DNA of 15,994 nt from an uncultured Collinsella sp. (GTDB taxonomy: Bacteria; Actinomycetota; Coriobacteriia; Coriobacteriales; Coriobacteriaceae): the NCBI GenBank assembly GCA_902492545.1, contig CABULX010000051.1, forward strand, positions 1 through 15,994, written 5' to 3'. Positions 1-6,850 of the stretch are shown here, piece by piece. The notes below the pieces were generated by a model that worked only from the letters and a program-made list of their open reading frames with translations, ran no database searches and was not told the DNA's origin. The stretch's first letter is position 1, and each line of letters begins with the position of its first letter. The translations under genes were made by a program, and so were the position numbers.

Positions 1-1
1 C

Positions 2-418
2 TACGACGTGCTCGATGAGGCCGACAAGCGCGGCAGCGACCTGGTGCTCATCGATACCGCCGGTCGTCTGCACACGAGCCCCGAGCTCATGCGCGAGCTT
101 GCCAAGGTGGTCAACGTGACGCGTAAGCGCGCCGCCAATATGGCCGCCGGCCCCATGCCCGTCTATGTCGTGCTCGTGATCGATGCCGCAACGGGCCAAA
201 ACGGTCTGAACCAGGCGCTTGAGTTTAACGAGGCGTTGGGTCTGGACGGTATTATCATGACAAAGCTGGACGGCACGGCTAAGGGTGGCATCGCCATGGC
301 CGTGGCCGAGAAGCTCAAGCTCCCGATCCTGCGCATCGGCGTGGGCGAGCAGGTCGATGACCTGCAGGAGTTTAACGCCAAAGATTTCTGCCGCGCCCTG
401 GTGGGCGAGTCCAACTAA
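2..418 (+). CDS. ftsY: Signal recognition particle receptor FtsY, 3' part
   Basis: This is the C-terminal 138 codons of FtsY, cut by the left window edge; the frame is open from base 2. FtsY is the membrane-associated GTPase that docks the SRP-ribosome complex at the translocon by forming a heterodimer with Ffh. The visible part is the back half of the GTPase (G) domain. It includes the G3 motif DTAGR followed by LHTSPELMRELAKV, the DAATGQNGLNQA segment, and the G4 element TKLDGTAKGG, which supplies guanine specificity. LHTSPELMREL and TKLDGTAKGG are characteristic of FtsY rather than Ffh. Ten bases separate its stop from ffh, and the ffh ribosome binding site overlaps the ftsY stop codon, so the two are almost certainly co-transcribed. 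Product identity is secure; the N-terminus lies outside the window. Confidence 0.96.
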   Translation, partial: YDVLDEADKRGSDLVLIDTAGRLHTSPELMRELAKVVNVTRKRAANMAAGPMPVYVVLVIDAATGQNGLNQALEFNEALGLDGIIMTKLDGTAKGGIAMAVAEKLKLPILRIGVGEQVDDLQEFNAKDFCRALVGESN

Positions 419-428
419 GGAGTAACCA

Positions 429-1904
429 GTGTTTGATTCCCTGAGCGATCGCCTCAACGACACATTTGACCGCCTACGCGGCAAGGGTAAGCTGACCGAG
501 GCCGATATTACTTCGGCCATGCGCGATATTCGCATGGCACTGCTCGAGGCCGACGTTAACTTTAAGGTCGTCAAGGAGTTCGTCGCCAAGACCAAGGAGC
601 GCTGCATGACCGCCGAGGTCATGGAGTCGCTGTCGCCGGCGCAAAACGTCGTCAAGATCGTGCTCGACGAGCTCACCGAGATGCTCGGCTCAACCGAGAG
701 CAAGCTCGTCTTTAGCAACCGCATTCCCAATGTCATTATGCTCGTGGGCTTGCAGGGCTCCGGTAAGACCACGGCGGCCGTAAAGCTGGCCTACCTGCTC
801 AAGAAGCAGGGCCGCTCGCCGATGCTCGCCGCGTGCGATGTCTACCGTCCCGCCGCTGCCGACCAGCTGGCCACGCTCGGTGGCGAGATCGGCGTGCCGG
901 TCTTCCGCGGTGACGGCGCGCACCCGGTCGATATTGCCAAGGGCGCCATCCAAGAGGCCGTCGACCACCTGCGTGACGTGGTCATCGTCGATACCGCCGG
1001 TCGTCTTCAGATCGACGAGCAGATGATGCAGGAGGCCGTCGACATCAAGAAGGCCGTCAAGCCCGACCAGGTGCTGATGGTCGTCGACGCCATGACCGGC
1101 CAGGACATCGTCAACGTCGTTTCGACCTTCGCCGATCGCACCGACTTTGACGGTGTGATCATCTCCAAGCTCGACGGCGATGCCCGTGGCGGTGGCGCAC
1201 TTTCGGTGCGTCAGGTGACCGGTAAGCCCATCAAGTTTGTGAGCATGGGCGAGAAACCCGATTCGCTTGAGCCGTTCTATCCCGATCGCATGGCCAAGCG
1301 CATTCTGGGCATGGGCGATGTTGTCGGCATTATCGAGAAGGCCCAGGAGGCAGCCGATGCAGAGCAGCTTGAGGCTGCCGAGCGTATGCTGCGCGAGGGC
1401 TTCACCATGAACGATATGCTCGACCAGATGAAAGCCGTCAAAAAGATGGGCGGCATGAAGGGTATCCTGGGCATGCTCCCCGGTGGTCAGCGTGCGCTCA
1501 ACCAGATGGGCGGCAACCTGGACGAGGGCATCTTCGATAAGAACGAGGCCATCATCATGTCGATGACCAAGGAGGAGCGCCTGCGTCCCTCCATCATCAA
1601 CGGCCAGCGCCGTGCCCGCATTGCCAAGGGCGCCGGCGTAACCCCCACCGAGGTCAACAGCCTTATGAAGCAGTGGGGCGAGATGAATAAGATGATGGGC
1701 CGCATGCGCACGATGGCCAATCAGGCGCAGGCCGGCGGCAAAAAGGGCAAAAAGGGTAAGAAGGGCAAAAAGATGCGCATGCCCAATATTCCCGGCCTAG
1801 ATGCCATGGGTCTGGGCGGTATGGGTGGCCTGGGAACGGGCGGCCCCAAGTCCGATATGGACCTGCTGCGTCAAATGGAAGCGCAGATGCGTAATAAGAA
1901 GTAA
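429..1904 (+). CDS. ffh: Signal recognition particle protein Ffh (SRP54)
   Basis: Ffh is the SRP54 homologue. With 4.5S/SRP RNA it binds signal sequences of nascent inner-membrane proteins and delivers ribosomes to FtsY. The 491-aa product has an N-terminal four-helix N domain (about 1-90) and a G domain with P-loop GLQGSGKTT (107-115), DTAGR (188-192) and SKLDGDARGGGAL (from 246). A methionine-rich M domain follows from about 328, with the RNA-binding stretch around RPSIINGQRRARIAKG. The GTG start is chosen because AAGGAG (417-422) sits 6 nt upstream, overlapping the ftsY stop. The protein is longer than the E. coli protein (453 aa) because of a C-terminal extension holding a KKG-type lysine repeat and a Gly/Met-rich segment. 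A hairpin terminator follows. Identity is certain. Confidence 0.98.
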   Translation: MFDSLSDRLNDTFDRLRGKGKLTEADITSAMRDIRMALLEADVNFKVVKEFVAKTKERCMTAEVMESLSPAQNVVKIVLDELTEMLGSTESKLVFSNRIPNVIMLVGLQGSGKTTAAVKLAYLLKKQGRSPMLAACDVYRPAAADQLATLGGEIGVPVFRGDGAHPVDIAKGAIQEAVDHLRDVVIVDTAGRLQIDEQMMQEAVDIKKAVKPDQVLMVVDAMTGQDIVNVVSTFADRTDFDGVIISKLDGDARGGGALSVRQVTGKPIKFVSMGEKPDSLEPFYPDRMAKRILGMGDVVGIIEKAQEAADAEQLEAAERMLREGFTMNDMLDQMKAVKKMGGMKGILGMLPGGQRALNQMGGNLDEGIFDKNEAIIMSMTKEERLRPSIINGQRRARIAKGAGVTPTEVNSLMKQWGEMNKMMGRMRTMANQAQAGGKKGKKGKKGKKMRMPNIPGLDAMGLGGMGGLGTGGPKSDMDLLRQMEAQMRNKK

Positions 1905-1924
1905 CGACCGGTTGAGTCGTATAT

Positions 1925-1972
1925 GGCGAAGGCCGCCTGGATGGTGTTCCGGGCGGCCTTCGCCGTTCGTTT
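1925..1972 (+). terminator. Terminator of the ftsY-ffh unit
   Basis: Two 13-base arms, GGCGAAGGCCGCC (1925-1937) and GGCGGCCTTCGCC (1952-1964), are exact complements around a 14-nt loop. The following GTTCGTTT is only moderately T-rich. The hairpin lies between ffh and the convergent minus-strand gene, where an intrinsic terminator is expected. The other strand has no T-run, so it probably works mainly for ffh. Confidence 0.8.
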
Positions 1973-2020
1973 ATGGGTTGTTGCACGTGCGGAAGCTTGC
2001 TGGCGCCAAGGCATTTGACG

Positions 2021-2785
2021 TTAGTGGCAGCCGCAGCCCTCGTGTCCATCATGGTCGTGATAGCCGTGGCAGCCGCAGGACTCGCCATGCTCATGGGCGT
2101 GCTCGTGGTTGTGTCCGTGGCAGTCGCAGGTGGCTTCGCTGGTCTGCGCGAGCGTGCCTGCGATGAGGGCTTCGACGCAAGCGTCGCAGTTGCCTTGGGC
2201 TCCTGCATAGACGGTGATGCCGGCCTGTGCGAGCGCATTGATGGCGCCGCCTCCGATGCCGCCGCAGATGAGCGTGTCAACGCCACCGTTGGCGAGCAGG
2301 CCCGCCAAGGCGCCGTGGCCGGTGCCACCGGTGCCTACGACCTGCTCGTTGAGCACCTTGCCATCCTGGATGTCATAGATCTTGAACTGCTCGCTGCGGC
2401 CAAAGTGCATAAAGATGTTGCCGTTGTCGTACGTCGTTGCCACCCTCATGGCGTCGACCTCCTTTGCTGGCCATGCGGCCGTTGTCGTGGTGATGGGGGA
2501 GTACGCGATGTTGCCGCCTTCGATGGCGATCGCTCGTCCATTGACCAGCGCGTTTGCCACCTTGCGATGCGCGCGGCTGCAGATTGCCGCCACCGTGGCG
2601 CGGGCAATGCCCATGCGCTGGGCGACTTCCTCCTGATTGAGGCCTTCCAGGTCGCACAGACGCAGGACTTCTAGCTCGTCGACCGTCATCTCGATGGCGT
2701 CTCCGCTGGCAAGACCGTCAGGGGTAAAGCCGCGATATTCGGGGATGATCCCGACGCGGCGTAATTTTTCGCGTCTTCCTGCCAT
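2021..2785 (-). CDS. DUF134 HTH / NifX-type FeMo-cofactor-binding fusion protein with Cys/His-rich tail
   Basis: This 254-aa protein has three parts. Residues 1-95 match the DUF134 family: MAGRREKLRR start, then a helix-turn-helix around LNQEEVAQRMGIARATVAAICSRAH (residues 49-73). Residues 113-212 are a dinitrogenase iron-molybdenum cofactor binding domain of the NifX/NifB/MTH1175 type (GTGGTGHGAL at 151-160, CGGIGGGAINAL at 174-184, GNCDACVEALIAG at 198-210). Residues 219-254 form a tail with six Cys and eleven His, including three CxCH motifs. The start is fixed by AAGGAG 5 nt upstream (complement of 2791-2796). Members of these families occur near Fe-S/Mrp-type ATPases and metallocluster proteins. 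A metal- or cluster-sensing regulator is a reasonable inference, but the function is unproven; no nitrogenase genes are visible here. Two palindromes upstream suggest autoregulation. A strong ribosome binding site lies inside the gene before Met113. Confidence 0.88.
   Translation of the reverse strand: MAGRREKLRRVGIIPEYRGFTPDGLASGDAIEMTVDELEVLRLCDLEGLNQEEVAQRMGIARATVAAICSRAHRKVANALVNGRAIAIEGGNIAYSPITTTTAAWPAKEVDAMRVATTYDNGNIFMHFGRSEQFKIYDIQDGKVLNEQVVGTGGTGHGALAGLLANGGVDTLICGGIGGGAINALAQAGITVYAGAQGNCDACVEALIAGTLAQTSEATCDCHGHNHEHAHEHGESCGCHGYHDHDGHEGCGCH
2449..2465 (-). promoter_or_regulatory. Internal ribosome binding site before Met113 of the DUF134-NifX gene
   Basis: On the minus strand AAAGGAGGT (complement of 2457-2465) lies 7 nt before an in-frame ATG (complement of 2447-2449). 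It is fully complementary to the usual anti-SD ACCTCCTTT. The ATG is Met113, the first residue of the NifX-like domain (MRVATTYDNG). It could yield a separate 142-aa product containing only the NifX domain and metal tail. The bases also encode Lys-Glu-Val, so chance is possible, but match and spacing exceed those of most true starts in this window. Confidence 0.5.
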
Positions 2786-2799
2786 ACGTGCTCCTTATC

Positions 2800-2811
2800 T
2801 GACATATGTCA
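2800..2811. promoter_or_regulatory. Operator 1: perfect palindrome TGACATATGTCA
   Basis: A perfect 12-bp palindrome lies between the predicted -10 box and the ribosome binding site of the DUF134-NifX gene, over the expected transcription start (about 2810). A near-identical copy is centred 53 bp away. Position and symmetry fit binding by a dimeric HTH protein, most simply the adjacent DUF134 product. This is inference. Confidence 0.65.
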
Positions 2812-2816
2812 ACAAT

Positions 2817-2844
2817 AGAATAGCGAACGTACGGATTTGCGCAA
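2817..2844 (-). promoter_or_regulatory. Predicted sigma-70-type promoter of the DUF134-NifX gene
   Basis: On the minus strand TTGCGC (complement of 2839-2844) and TATTCT (complement of 2817-2822) are separated by 16 bp. The expected start falls near 2810, inside operator 1. The two palindromes thus bracket the promoter exactly. Confidence 0.5.
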
Positions 2845-2848
2845 GGAA

Positions 2849-2868
2849 TTTCTGGCATATGTCAGAAA
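2849..2868. promoter_or_regulatory. Operator 2: near-perfect palindrome around TGGCATATGTCA
   Basis: The core TGGCATATGTCA (2853-2864) differs from operator 1 at one base. Symmetry extends outward (TTTCTG on the left, CAGAAA on the right) to 20 bp with a single mismatched pair. It lies just upstream of the predicted -35 of the DUF134-NifX promoter. It is also centred about 65 bp upstream of the likely thyA transcription start, so an effect on thyA is conceivable. Confidence 0.6.
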
Positions 2869-2911
2869 ATGAGGGCTTATGTTGGGGCTGTGGCGCCGCG
2901 TGCGCCTGGGC

Positions 2912-2917
2912 TACAAT
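2912..2917 (+). promoter_or_regulatory. Predicted -10 element for thyA-folA
   Basis: TACAAT matches the consensus TATAAT at five of six positions and lies 35 bp before the thyA start, giving a leader of about 28 nt. No good -35 hexamer is visible at 16-18 bp upstream, so the promoter may be weak or activator-dependent. Confidence 0.45.
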
Positions 2918-2951
2918 GAATCTCGCTTATAGGCGACTGACAGGAGGGTCA

Positions 2952-3800
2952 ATGAGCAAGGCTGATCAACAGTTTGTAACCATGTGTCGCGATATCTTGG
3001 ACCATGGCACCACCACCGAGGGCCAAAAGGTCCGCCCGGTGTGGGAGGACGGCACCCCTGCCTATACCATTAAAAACTTTGGCGTTACGGCACGCTATGA
3101 CCTACGTGAGGAGTTCCCCGCGCTCACCCTGCGTCGTACAGCCCTCAAATCTGCTATGGACGAGATCCTGTGGATCTATCAAAAGAAGTCCAATAACGTG
3201 CATGACCTCAACAGCCATATTTGGGATGAGTGGGCTGACGAGACCGGCTCCATCGGCAAGGCCTACGGGTATCAGATTGGGCAGAAGAGCCATTATGCCG
3301 AGGGCGACTTTGACCAGATGGACCGCGTGCTGTACGACCTTAAGCACACGCCGTACAGCCGCCGCATTATGACGAACACCTATGTGTTTAGCGATCTGTC
3401 CGAGATGCACCTGTACCCGTGCGCCTATAGCGTGACGTATAACGTCACGCAGCGCCCACAGGATGACAAACCGACGCTCAATATGATTCTCAACCAGCGC
3501 AGCCAGGACATTTTGGCCGCGAACAACTGGAACGTGTGCCAGTATGCCATTTTGCTGATGATGGTCGCGCAGTCCGTCGATATGATTCCCGGCGAGCTGC
3601 TGCACGTGATCGCCGACGCCCATATCTACGACCGTCATGTCGATATCGTCCGCGAGCTTATCGAGCGTCCGCAGTTTGCGGCTCCCAAGGTAACGCTTAA
3701 CCCCGATGTGCATGATTTCTACGCGTTTACGACCGATGACCTGATCGTTGAGGGCTATGAGCACGGTCCGCAGGTTAAGAACATCCCCATTGCGGTGTAG
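2952..3800 (+). CDS. thyA: Thymidylate synthase ThyA (Bacillus/phage Phi3T type)
   Basis: ThyA makes dTMP from dUMP using methylenetetrahydrofolate and releases dihydrofolate in the cytosol. The 282-aa product has the nucleophile Cys157 in LYPCAYSVTYNV, and the RSQDILAANNWNVCQYA segment holding the dUMP-binding Ser/Asp/Asn residues. The C-terminus is KNIPIAV, close to the expected ...AV end. HIWDEW, AYGYQIG and PCAY rather than PCH match the B. subtilis ThyA/phage Phi3T lineage (about 279 aa) better than the 264-aa E. coli type, as I recall these sequences. The ATG is chosen because AGGAGGG (2942-2948) lies 3 nt upstream; the frame is open further left, but that region overlaps the divergent gene and its operators. 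folA follows directly and recycles the dihydrofolate product. Confidence 0.96.
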   Translation: MSKADQQFVTMCRDILDHGTTTEGQKVRPVWEDGTPAYTIKNFGVTARYDLREEFPALTLRRTALKSAMDEILWIYQKKSNNVHDLNSHIWDEWADETGSIGKAYGYQIGQKSHYAEGDFDQMDRVLYDLKHTPYSRRIMTNTYVFSDLSEMHLYPCAYSVTYNVTQRPQDDKPTLNMILNQRSQDILAANNWNVCQYAILLMMVAQSVDMIPGELLHVIADAHIYDRHVDIVRELIERPQFAAPKVTLNPDVHDFYAFTTDDLIVEGYEHGPQVKNIPIAV

Positions 3801-3809
3801 GTGACGCGC

Positions 3810-4328
3810 ATGACGTGTAAGCTTTCTGCTATTGTCGCCGTGTGCGATGACTGGGGTATTGGTTGCGAGGGCGACATGGTCGTGTCCAATCGCGCCGATA
3901 TGCGCCATTTTGTGGCGTGTACAAAGGGGTGCCCGGTCATTATGGGACGCAAGACGCTGCTGAGTTTTCCCGGCGGGCGTCCGCTTAAGAATCGCCGCAA
4001 CATTGTGCTCACGCGCGACGAGAGCTTTGCTGCCGAGGGCGTCGACGTGGTGCATAGCATCGACGAAGCGCTCGCCGCGGTAGCTGATGAACGCGTTGCG
4101 TGGGTGATTGGCGGCGGCGAGGTATATCGACAGTTTTTGCCGTATTGCGTCGAGGCCGAGGTTACGCATAACCATTGCGTGCATGACGTGGATACGTACT
4201 TTCCCGATCTGGATGCCGATCCCGCTTGGGAGATTGCGCGGGCCAGCGAATCGGCGGTTGTCGCTGCCGGAGAGGGCGATGAGGGCCTCAAATATGAGTT
4301 CGTGACGTATCGTCGCGTTGATGCGTAA
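3810..4328 (+). CDS. folA: Dihydrofolate reductase
   Basis: Dihydrofolate reductase regenerates tetrahydrofolate with NADPH, closing the cycle opened by ThyA. The 172-aa protein shows WGIG (15-18), the acidic active-site residue Asp30 (NRADMRHF), the NADPH-binding VIMGRKT segment, and IGGGEVYRQFLPYC from residue 100. The start is uncertain. A GTG at 3801 directly after the thyA stop would add three residues, but the ATG at 3810 has a weak AGGTGA 6 nt before it and gives the usual N-terminus. The position equivalent to the common Pro-Trp before the catalytic loop (E. coli PWNLPAD) reads VVSNRAD, so the conserved Trp is absent. It is almost certainly translated from the thyA mRNA. A short inverted repeat follows. 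Confidence 0.95.
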   Translation: MTCKLSAIVAVCDDWGIGCEGDMVVSNRADMRHFVACTKGCPVIMGRKTLLSFPGGRPLKNRRNIVLTRDESFAAEGVDVVHSIDEALAAVADERVAWVIGGGEVYRQFLPYCVEAEVTHNHCVHDVDTYFPDLDADPAWEIARASESAVVAAGEGDEGLKYEFVTYRRVDA

Positions 4329-4358
4329 ACCCGATTATCGCTTCGGTATTATCGGGTT
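4328..4358 (+). terminator. Weak hairpin after folA
   Basis: AACCCGAT (4328-4335) and ATCGGGTT (4351-4358) are exact complements around a 15-nt loop that can extend by a few A-T pairs. There is no T-run after it. It may protect the mRNA 3' end or act as a weak terminator between folA and the methyltransferase gene. Confidence 0.35.
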
Positions 4359-4437
4359 GGAATGAGTGGCGGGGCGGCGCATGGCGTTGCCCCGATATTT
4401 GTATAGGTGCTGTAAAGAAGGGTGCGGGCTGGCTGCT

Positions 4438-5352
4438 ATGACTGATGCCGTTGAGGTGCTGCGAATCGATTCGCTCGAGGACGAGCGGCTCGATGCCTAC
4501 GTGCGACTGACCGAGCGCGAGCTTCGCTGCGTGCTGGAGCCGCAAAAGGGCATCTTTATCGCCGAGAGTGCCAAGGTTATCGAGCGCGCGGTGCGCGCCG
4601 GATACGAGCCGGTGAGCTTTCTTTTGGGCGAACGCTGGCTCGACCAGATGATGCCGCTGTTTGAGCGCCTGGCAGTACGCGAAGGTGCGGGCCCGGTTCC
4701 CGTGTTCGTGGCCTCGATGGAGCTTATGAAGCAGCTGACGGGCTTTAACGTGACGCGCGGTGCGCTCGCGGCGTTCCGTCGCCCGCGTCAGATTCCGGTT
4801 GATGAGTTCTTGGGTGGCGTCGTCGAGGCGGCGGGGGAGCGCCCGGTGCGCGTGTGCGTGCTTGAGGGCATTGTCGACCACACCAACGTCGGCGCGATTT
4901 TCCGCTCGGCGGCTGCGCTGAACGTCGATGGTATTTTGGTGAGCCCCACGTGCTGTGACCCGCTGTACCGTCGCTCGGCCCGCGTGAGCATGGGCACGGT
5001 GTTCCAGGTGCCCTGGACACGCATTGGCAGCGAGGCGCGCGTATGGCCGCATGATGGGCTGGCGGCGCTGCTCGATGCCGGCTTTTCGTGTGCCGCAATG
5101 GCGTTGACGGATGATTCGGTGTCATTGGACGATCCCGCGCTGCAGGAGATTGACCGCCTGGCAATCTTTATGGGCACCGAGGGTGCTGGCTTGGGCGCCA
5201 AGACCATTGCAGGCTGTGACCGCGCCGTGCGTATTCCGATGGCGCATGGGGTCGATTCGCTCAACGTGGCCGCGGCAAGTGCCGTCGCCTTTTGGCAGCT
5301 GTGCCCGCATGTGAGTAATCAATACCACTACCAGCCGGGTTTGTATCACTAG
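4438..5352 (+). CDS. SPOUT (TrmH/RlmB-like) RNA 2'-O-ribose methyltransferase
   Basis: The predicted enzyme transfers methyl from S-adenosylmethionine to a ribose 2'-OH in rRNA or tRNA. In the 304-aa form, residues 1-120 hold a substrate-binding region of the kind seen in TrmH/RlmB relatives. The C-terminal knotted SPOUT domain carries its three motifs: TNVGAIFRSA (149-158) with the catalytic-type Arg, MGTEGAGL (245-252), and RIPMAHGVDSLNVAAAS (265-281). The motifs secure the family; the target nucleotide cannot be told. The start is uncertain. ATG 4438 begins a normal-looking N-terminus but has only a distant AGAAGGG upstream; GTG 4366 and ATG 4381 in the same frame would add 24 or 19 residues of poor character. 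A possible promoter (TTGCCC 4387, TGTAAA 4411, 18-bp spacer) favours the downstream start. Confidence 0.88.
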   Translation: MTDAVEVLRIDSLEDERLDAYVRLTERELRCVLEPQKGIFIAESAKVIERAVRAGYEPVSFLLGERWLDQMMPLFERLAVREGAGPVPVFVASMELMKQLTGFNVTRGALAAFRRPRQIPVDEFLGGVVEAAGERPVRVCVLEGIVDHTNVGAIFRSAAALNVDGILVSPTCCDPLYRRSARVSMGTVFQVPWTRIGSEARVWPHDGLAALLDAGFSCAAMALTDDSVSLDDPALQEIDRLAIFMGTEGAGLGAKTIAGCDRAVRIPMAHGVDSLNVAAASAVAFWQLCPHVSNQYHYQPGLYH

Positions 5353-5477
5353 ACAGATATTTCGCACCGGGCTCTGGTTCGGGGTGTATCGGTCAACGCC
5401 GGTCGGTGCTAAGCTGGTATTGGCTTTGGTCTTAAATTGCCGTTTTGTTGTTTGACGTACGCTAGTGGGGAGGGCGT

Positions 5478-6827
5478 GTGGCTAAGAAATCTACGGCTAT
5501 CGATGTAACGCAGGGCGTTATTTGGCAGCAGCTGCTGTCGCTGTGCGTCCCCATCTTCTTTAGTTCGTTCTTTCAGCAGGCATACACGCTTATCGGTACC
5601 TATATCGTCGGTCAGTTTGGCGGCAAGCTCGCGCTGGGTGGCATTCAGGCCACGATGGTGCTTACAGAGCTCTGCATCGGCTTTTGTGTCGGCGTCGGTG
5701 CCGGCTGCGCGGTCATTACGGGCCAGTTTTTTGGCCAGCACGATGACGAGCGCCTGAGCCGATCGGTCCATACGGCCATGACGCTCGCGCTGGTGGGCGG
5801 TATCGTTTTCTCGTTTCTTGGCATAGTGTTCGTTGAGCCCATGCTGGTACTTATGAACACGCCGCATGAACTATTGGCCGAGGGCGTGGCCTATGCCCGT
5901 TGCTATTTTGCCGCCATGGTTGCAGCGCTGCTGCTCAATATGGGAACGGCATTGCTGCGCGCCGTGGGCGACACGCGCGGGCCCGCTGCGATCATCGCTT
6001 CCGGCTGCCTTGTTAATGCGGTGCTGGATGTCATCTTCGTTGCCGTGCTGCATATGGAGGCTCTGGGCTGCGGCATCGCGGTGGCGCTGACTATTTGCTC
6101 CAACGCCACGATGATCGTGATTCGTATGATGCACGCACCGGGTGCGTGGCGGCTTTCACTGTCCAAACTCGGCATTGATCCTGGCATTTGTAAGAGCATG
6201 ATCTCGTGTGGTCTGCCGCTTGGCTTTCAGTCTGCTGCGTATTCGATTTCCAACGTTTTGATTCAGGTGTCGGTCAACTCGTTTGGTGCCGATGTCACCA
6301 CGGCTTGGGGTCTTTCGGGCCGCCTGGATGGCATTGTCTGGATGGTTACCGAGGCGCTTGGCGTGTCGATCACCACGTTCTCGGCACAGAACTTTGGCGC
6401 GCGCAACTACGAGCGCATGCGCAAGGGCTACCATACGTCGCTCGTGCTGTCGTTTATGCTCATTGGTGGCCTGTCTGCCGTGCTGCTGGTGTTCTCGGGT
6501 CCGTTGTCGCGCCTGTTTGTCGACGATGCTTCGATTTCGGCGTACACCACGACGATTCTTCATTTTATCGCGCCGTTCTACGCGATCTTCTCGATTATCG
6601 AAAACGCGTCGGGTTCCATCCGCGGCGCCGGTGTGAGCTTGCAGCCCATGCTGCTCACGATTTTTGGCACCGTCGTGCTCAGGGTGATCTGGGTGTTTGC
6701 GATTATGCCGTTCGATCCGTCGCTTGAGCACCTGCTGCTGGTCTACCCCGTAACCTGGGTAATCACCGCCATGATGTTCACCGTCTACCATCACAGCGGC
6801 AACTGGCTAGGCCGCGCCACCGCCTAG
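5478..6827 (+). CDS. MATE family multidrug/toxin exporter
   Basis: This is a 449-aa polytopic membrane protein with about twelve hydrophobic helices in two similar halves, the MatE fold. It opens with WQQLLSLCVPIFFSSFFQQAYTL, in which the PIFFSSFFQQ region resembles MATE helix 1, and has GNxxxRA-like features such as NMGTALLRAVGDTRGP in the first half and ENASGSIRGAGVS in the second. The family exports cationic drugs, dyes or metabolites by Na+ or H+ antiport at the cytoplasmic membrane. The substrate here cannot be predicted. The GTG start is supported by GGAGG (5469-5473) 4 nt upstream. It stands alone: 125 bp separate it from the methyltransferase gene, with no clear promoter seen. The next 450 bp hold only a repeat and a pseudogene. 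Confidence 0.93.
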   Translation: MAKKSTAIDVTQGVIWQQLLSLCVPIFFSSFFQQAYTLIGTYIVGQFGGKLALGGIQATMVLTELCIGFCVGVGAGCAVITGQFFGQHDDERLSRSVHTAMTLALVGGIVFSFLGIVFVEPMLVLMNTPHELLAEGVAYARCYFAAMVAALLLNMGTALLRAVGDTRGPAAIIASGCLVNAVLDVIFVAVLHMEALGCGIAVALTICSNATMIVIRMMHAPGAWRLSLSKLGIDPGICKSMISCGLPLGFQSAAYSISNVLIQVSVNSFGADVTTAWGLSGRLDGIVWMVTEALGVSITTFSAQNFGARNYERMRKGYHTSLVLSFMLIGGLSAVLLVFSGPLSRLFVDDASISAYTTTILHFIAPFYAIFSIIENASGSIRGAGVSLQPMLLTIFGTVVLRVIWVFAIMPFDPSLEHLLLVYPVTWVITAMMFTVYHHSGNWLGRATA

Positions 6828-6850
6828 CTCATCCGTCGGGTTCCCCTGAT

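Noticed and set aside
1663..2328. Minus-strand frame overlapping the end of ffh and the DUF134-NifX gene
   Set aside because: Out of frame with the real minus-strand gene, Pro/Ser/Thr-rich, and it runs through the ffh terminator.
2804..2809. TTGACA-like -35 box within operator 1 on the minus strand
   Set aside because: TTGACA can be read there, but there is no room for a -10 before the ribosome binding site. The TTGCGC/TATTCT pair fits better.
2637..2951. Upstream extension of thyA
   Set aside because: The frame is open, but it overlaps the DUF134 gene, its operators and the predicted thyA -10. AGGAGGG before ATG 2952 marks the true start.
3102..4184. 360-codon minus-strand frame across thyA-folA
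   Set aside because: It spans two convincing genes on the other strand and has no domain signature.
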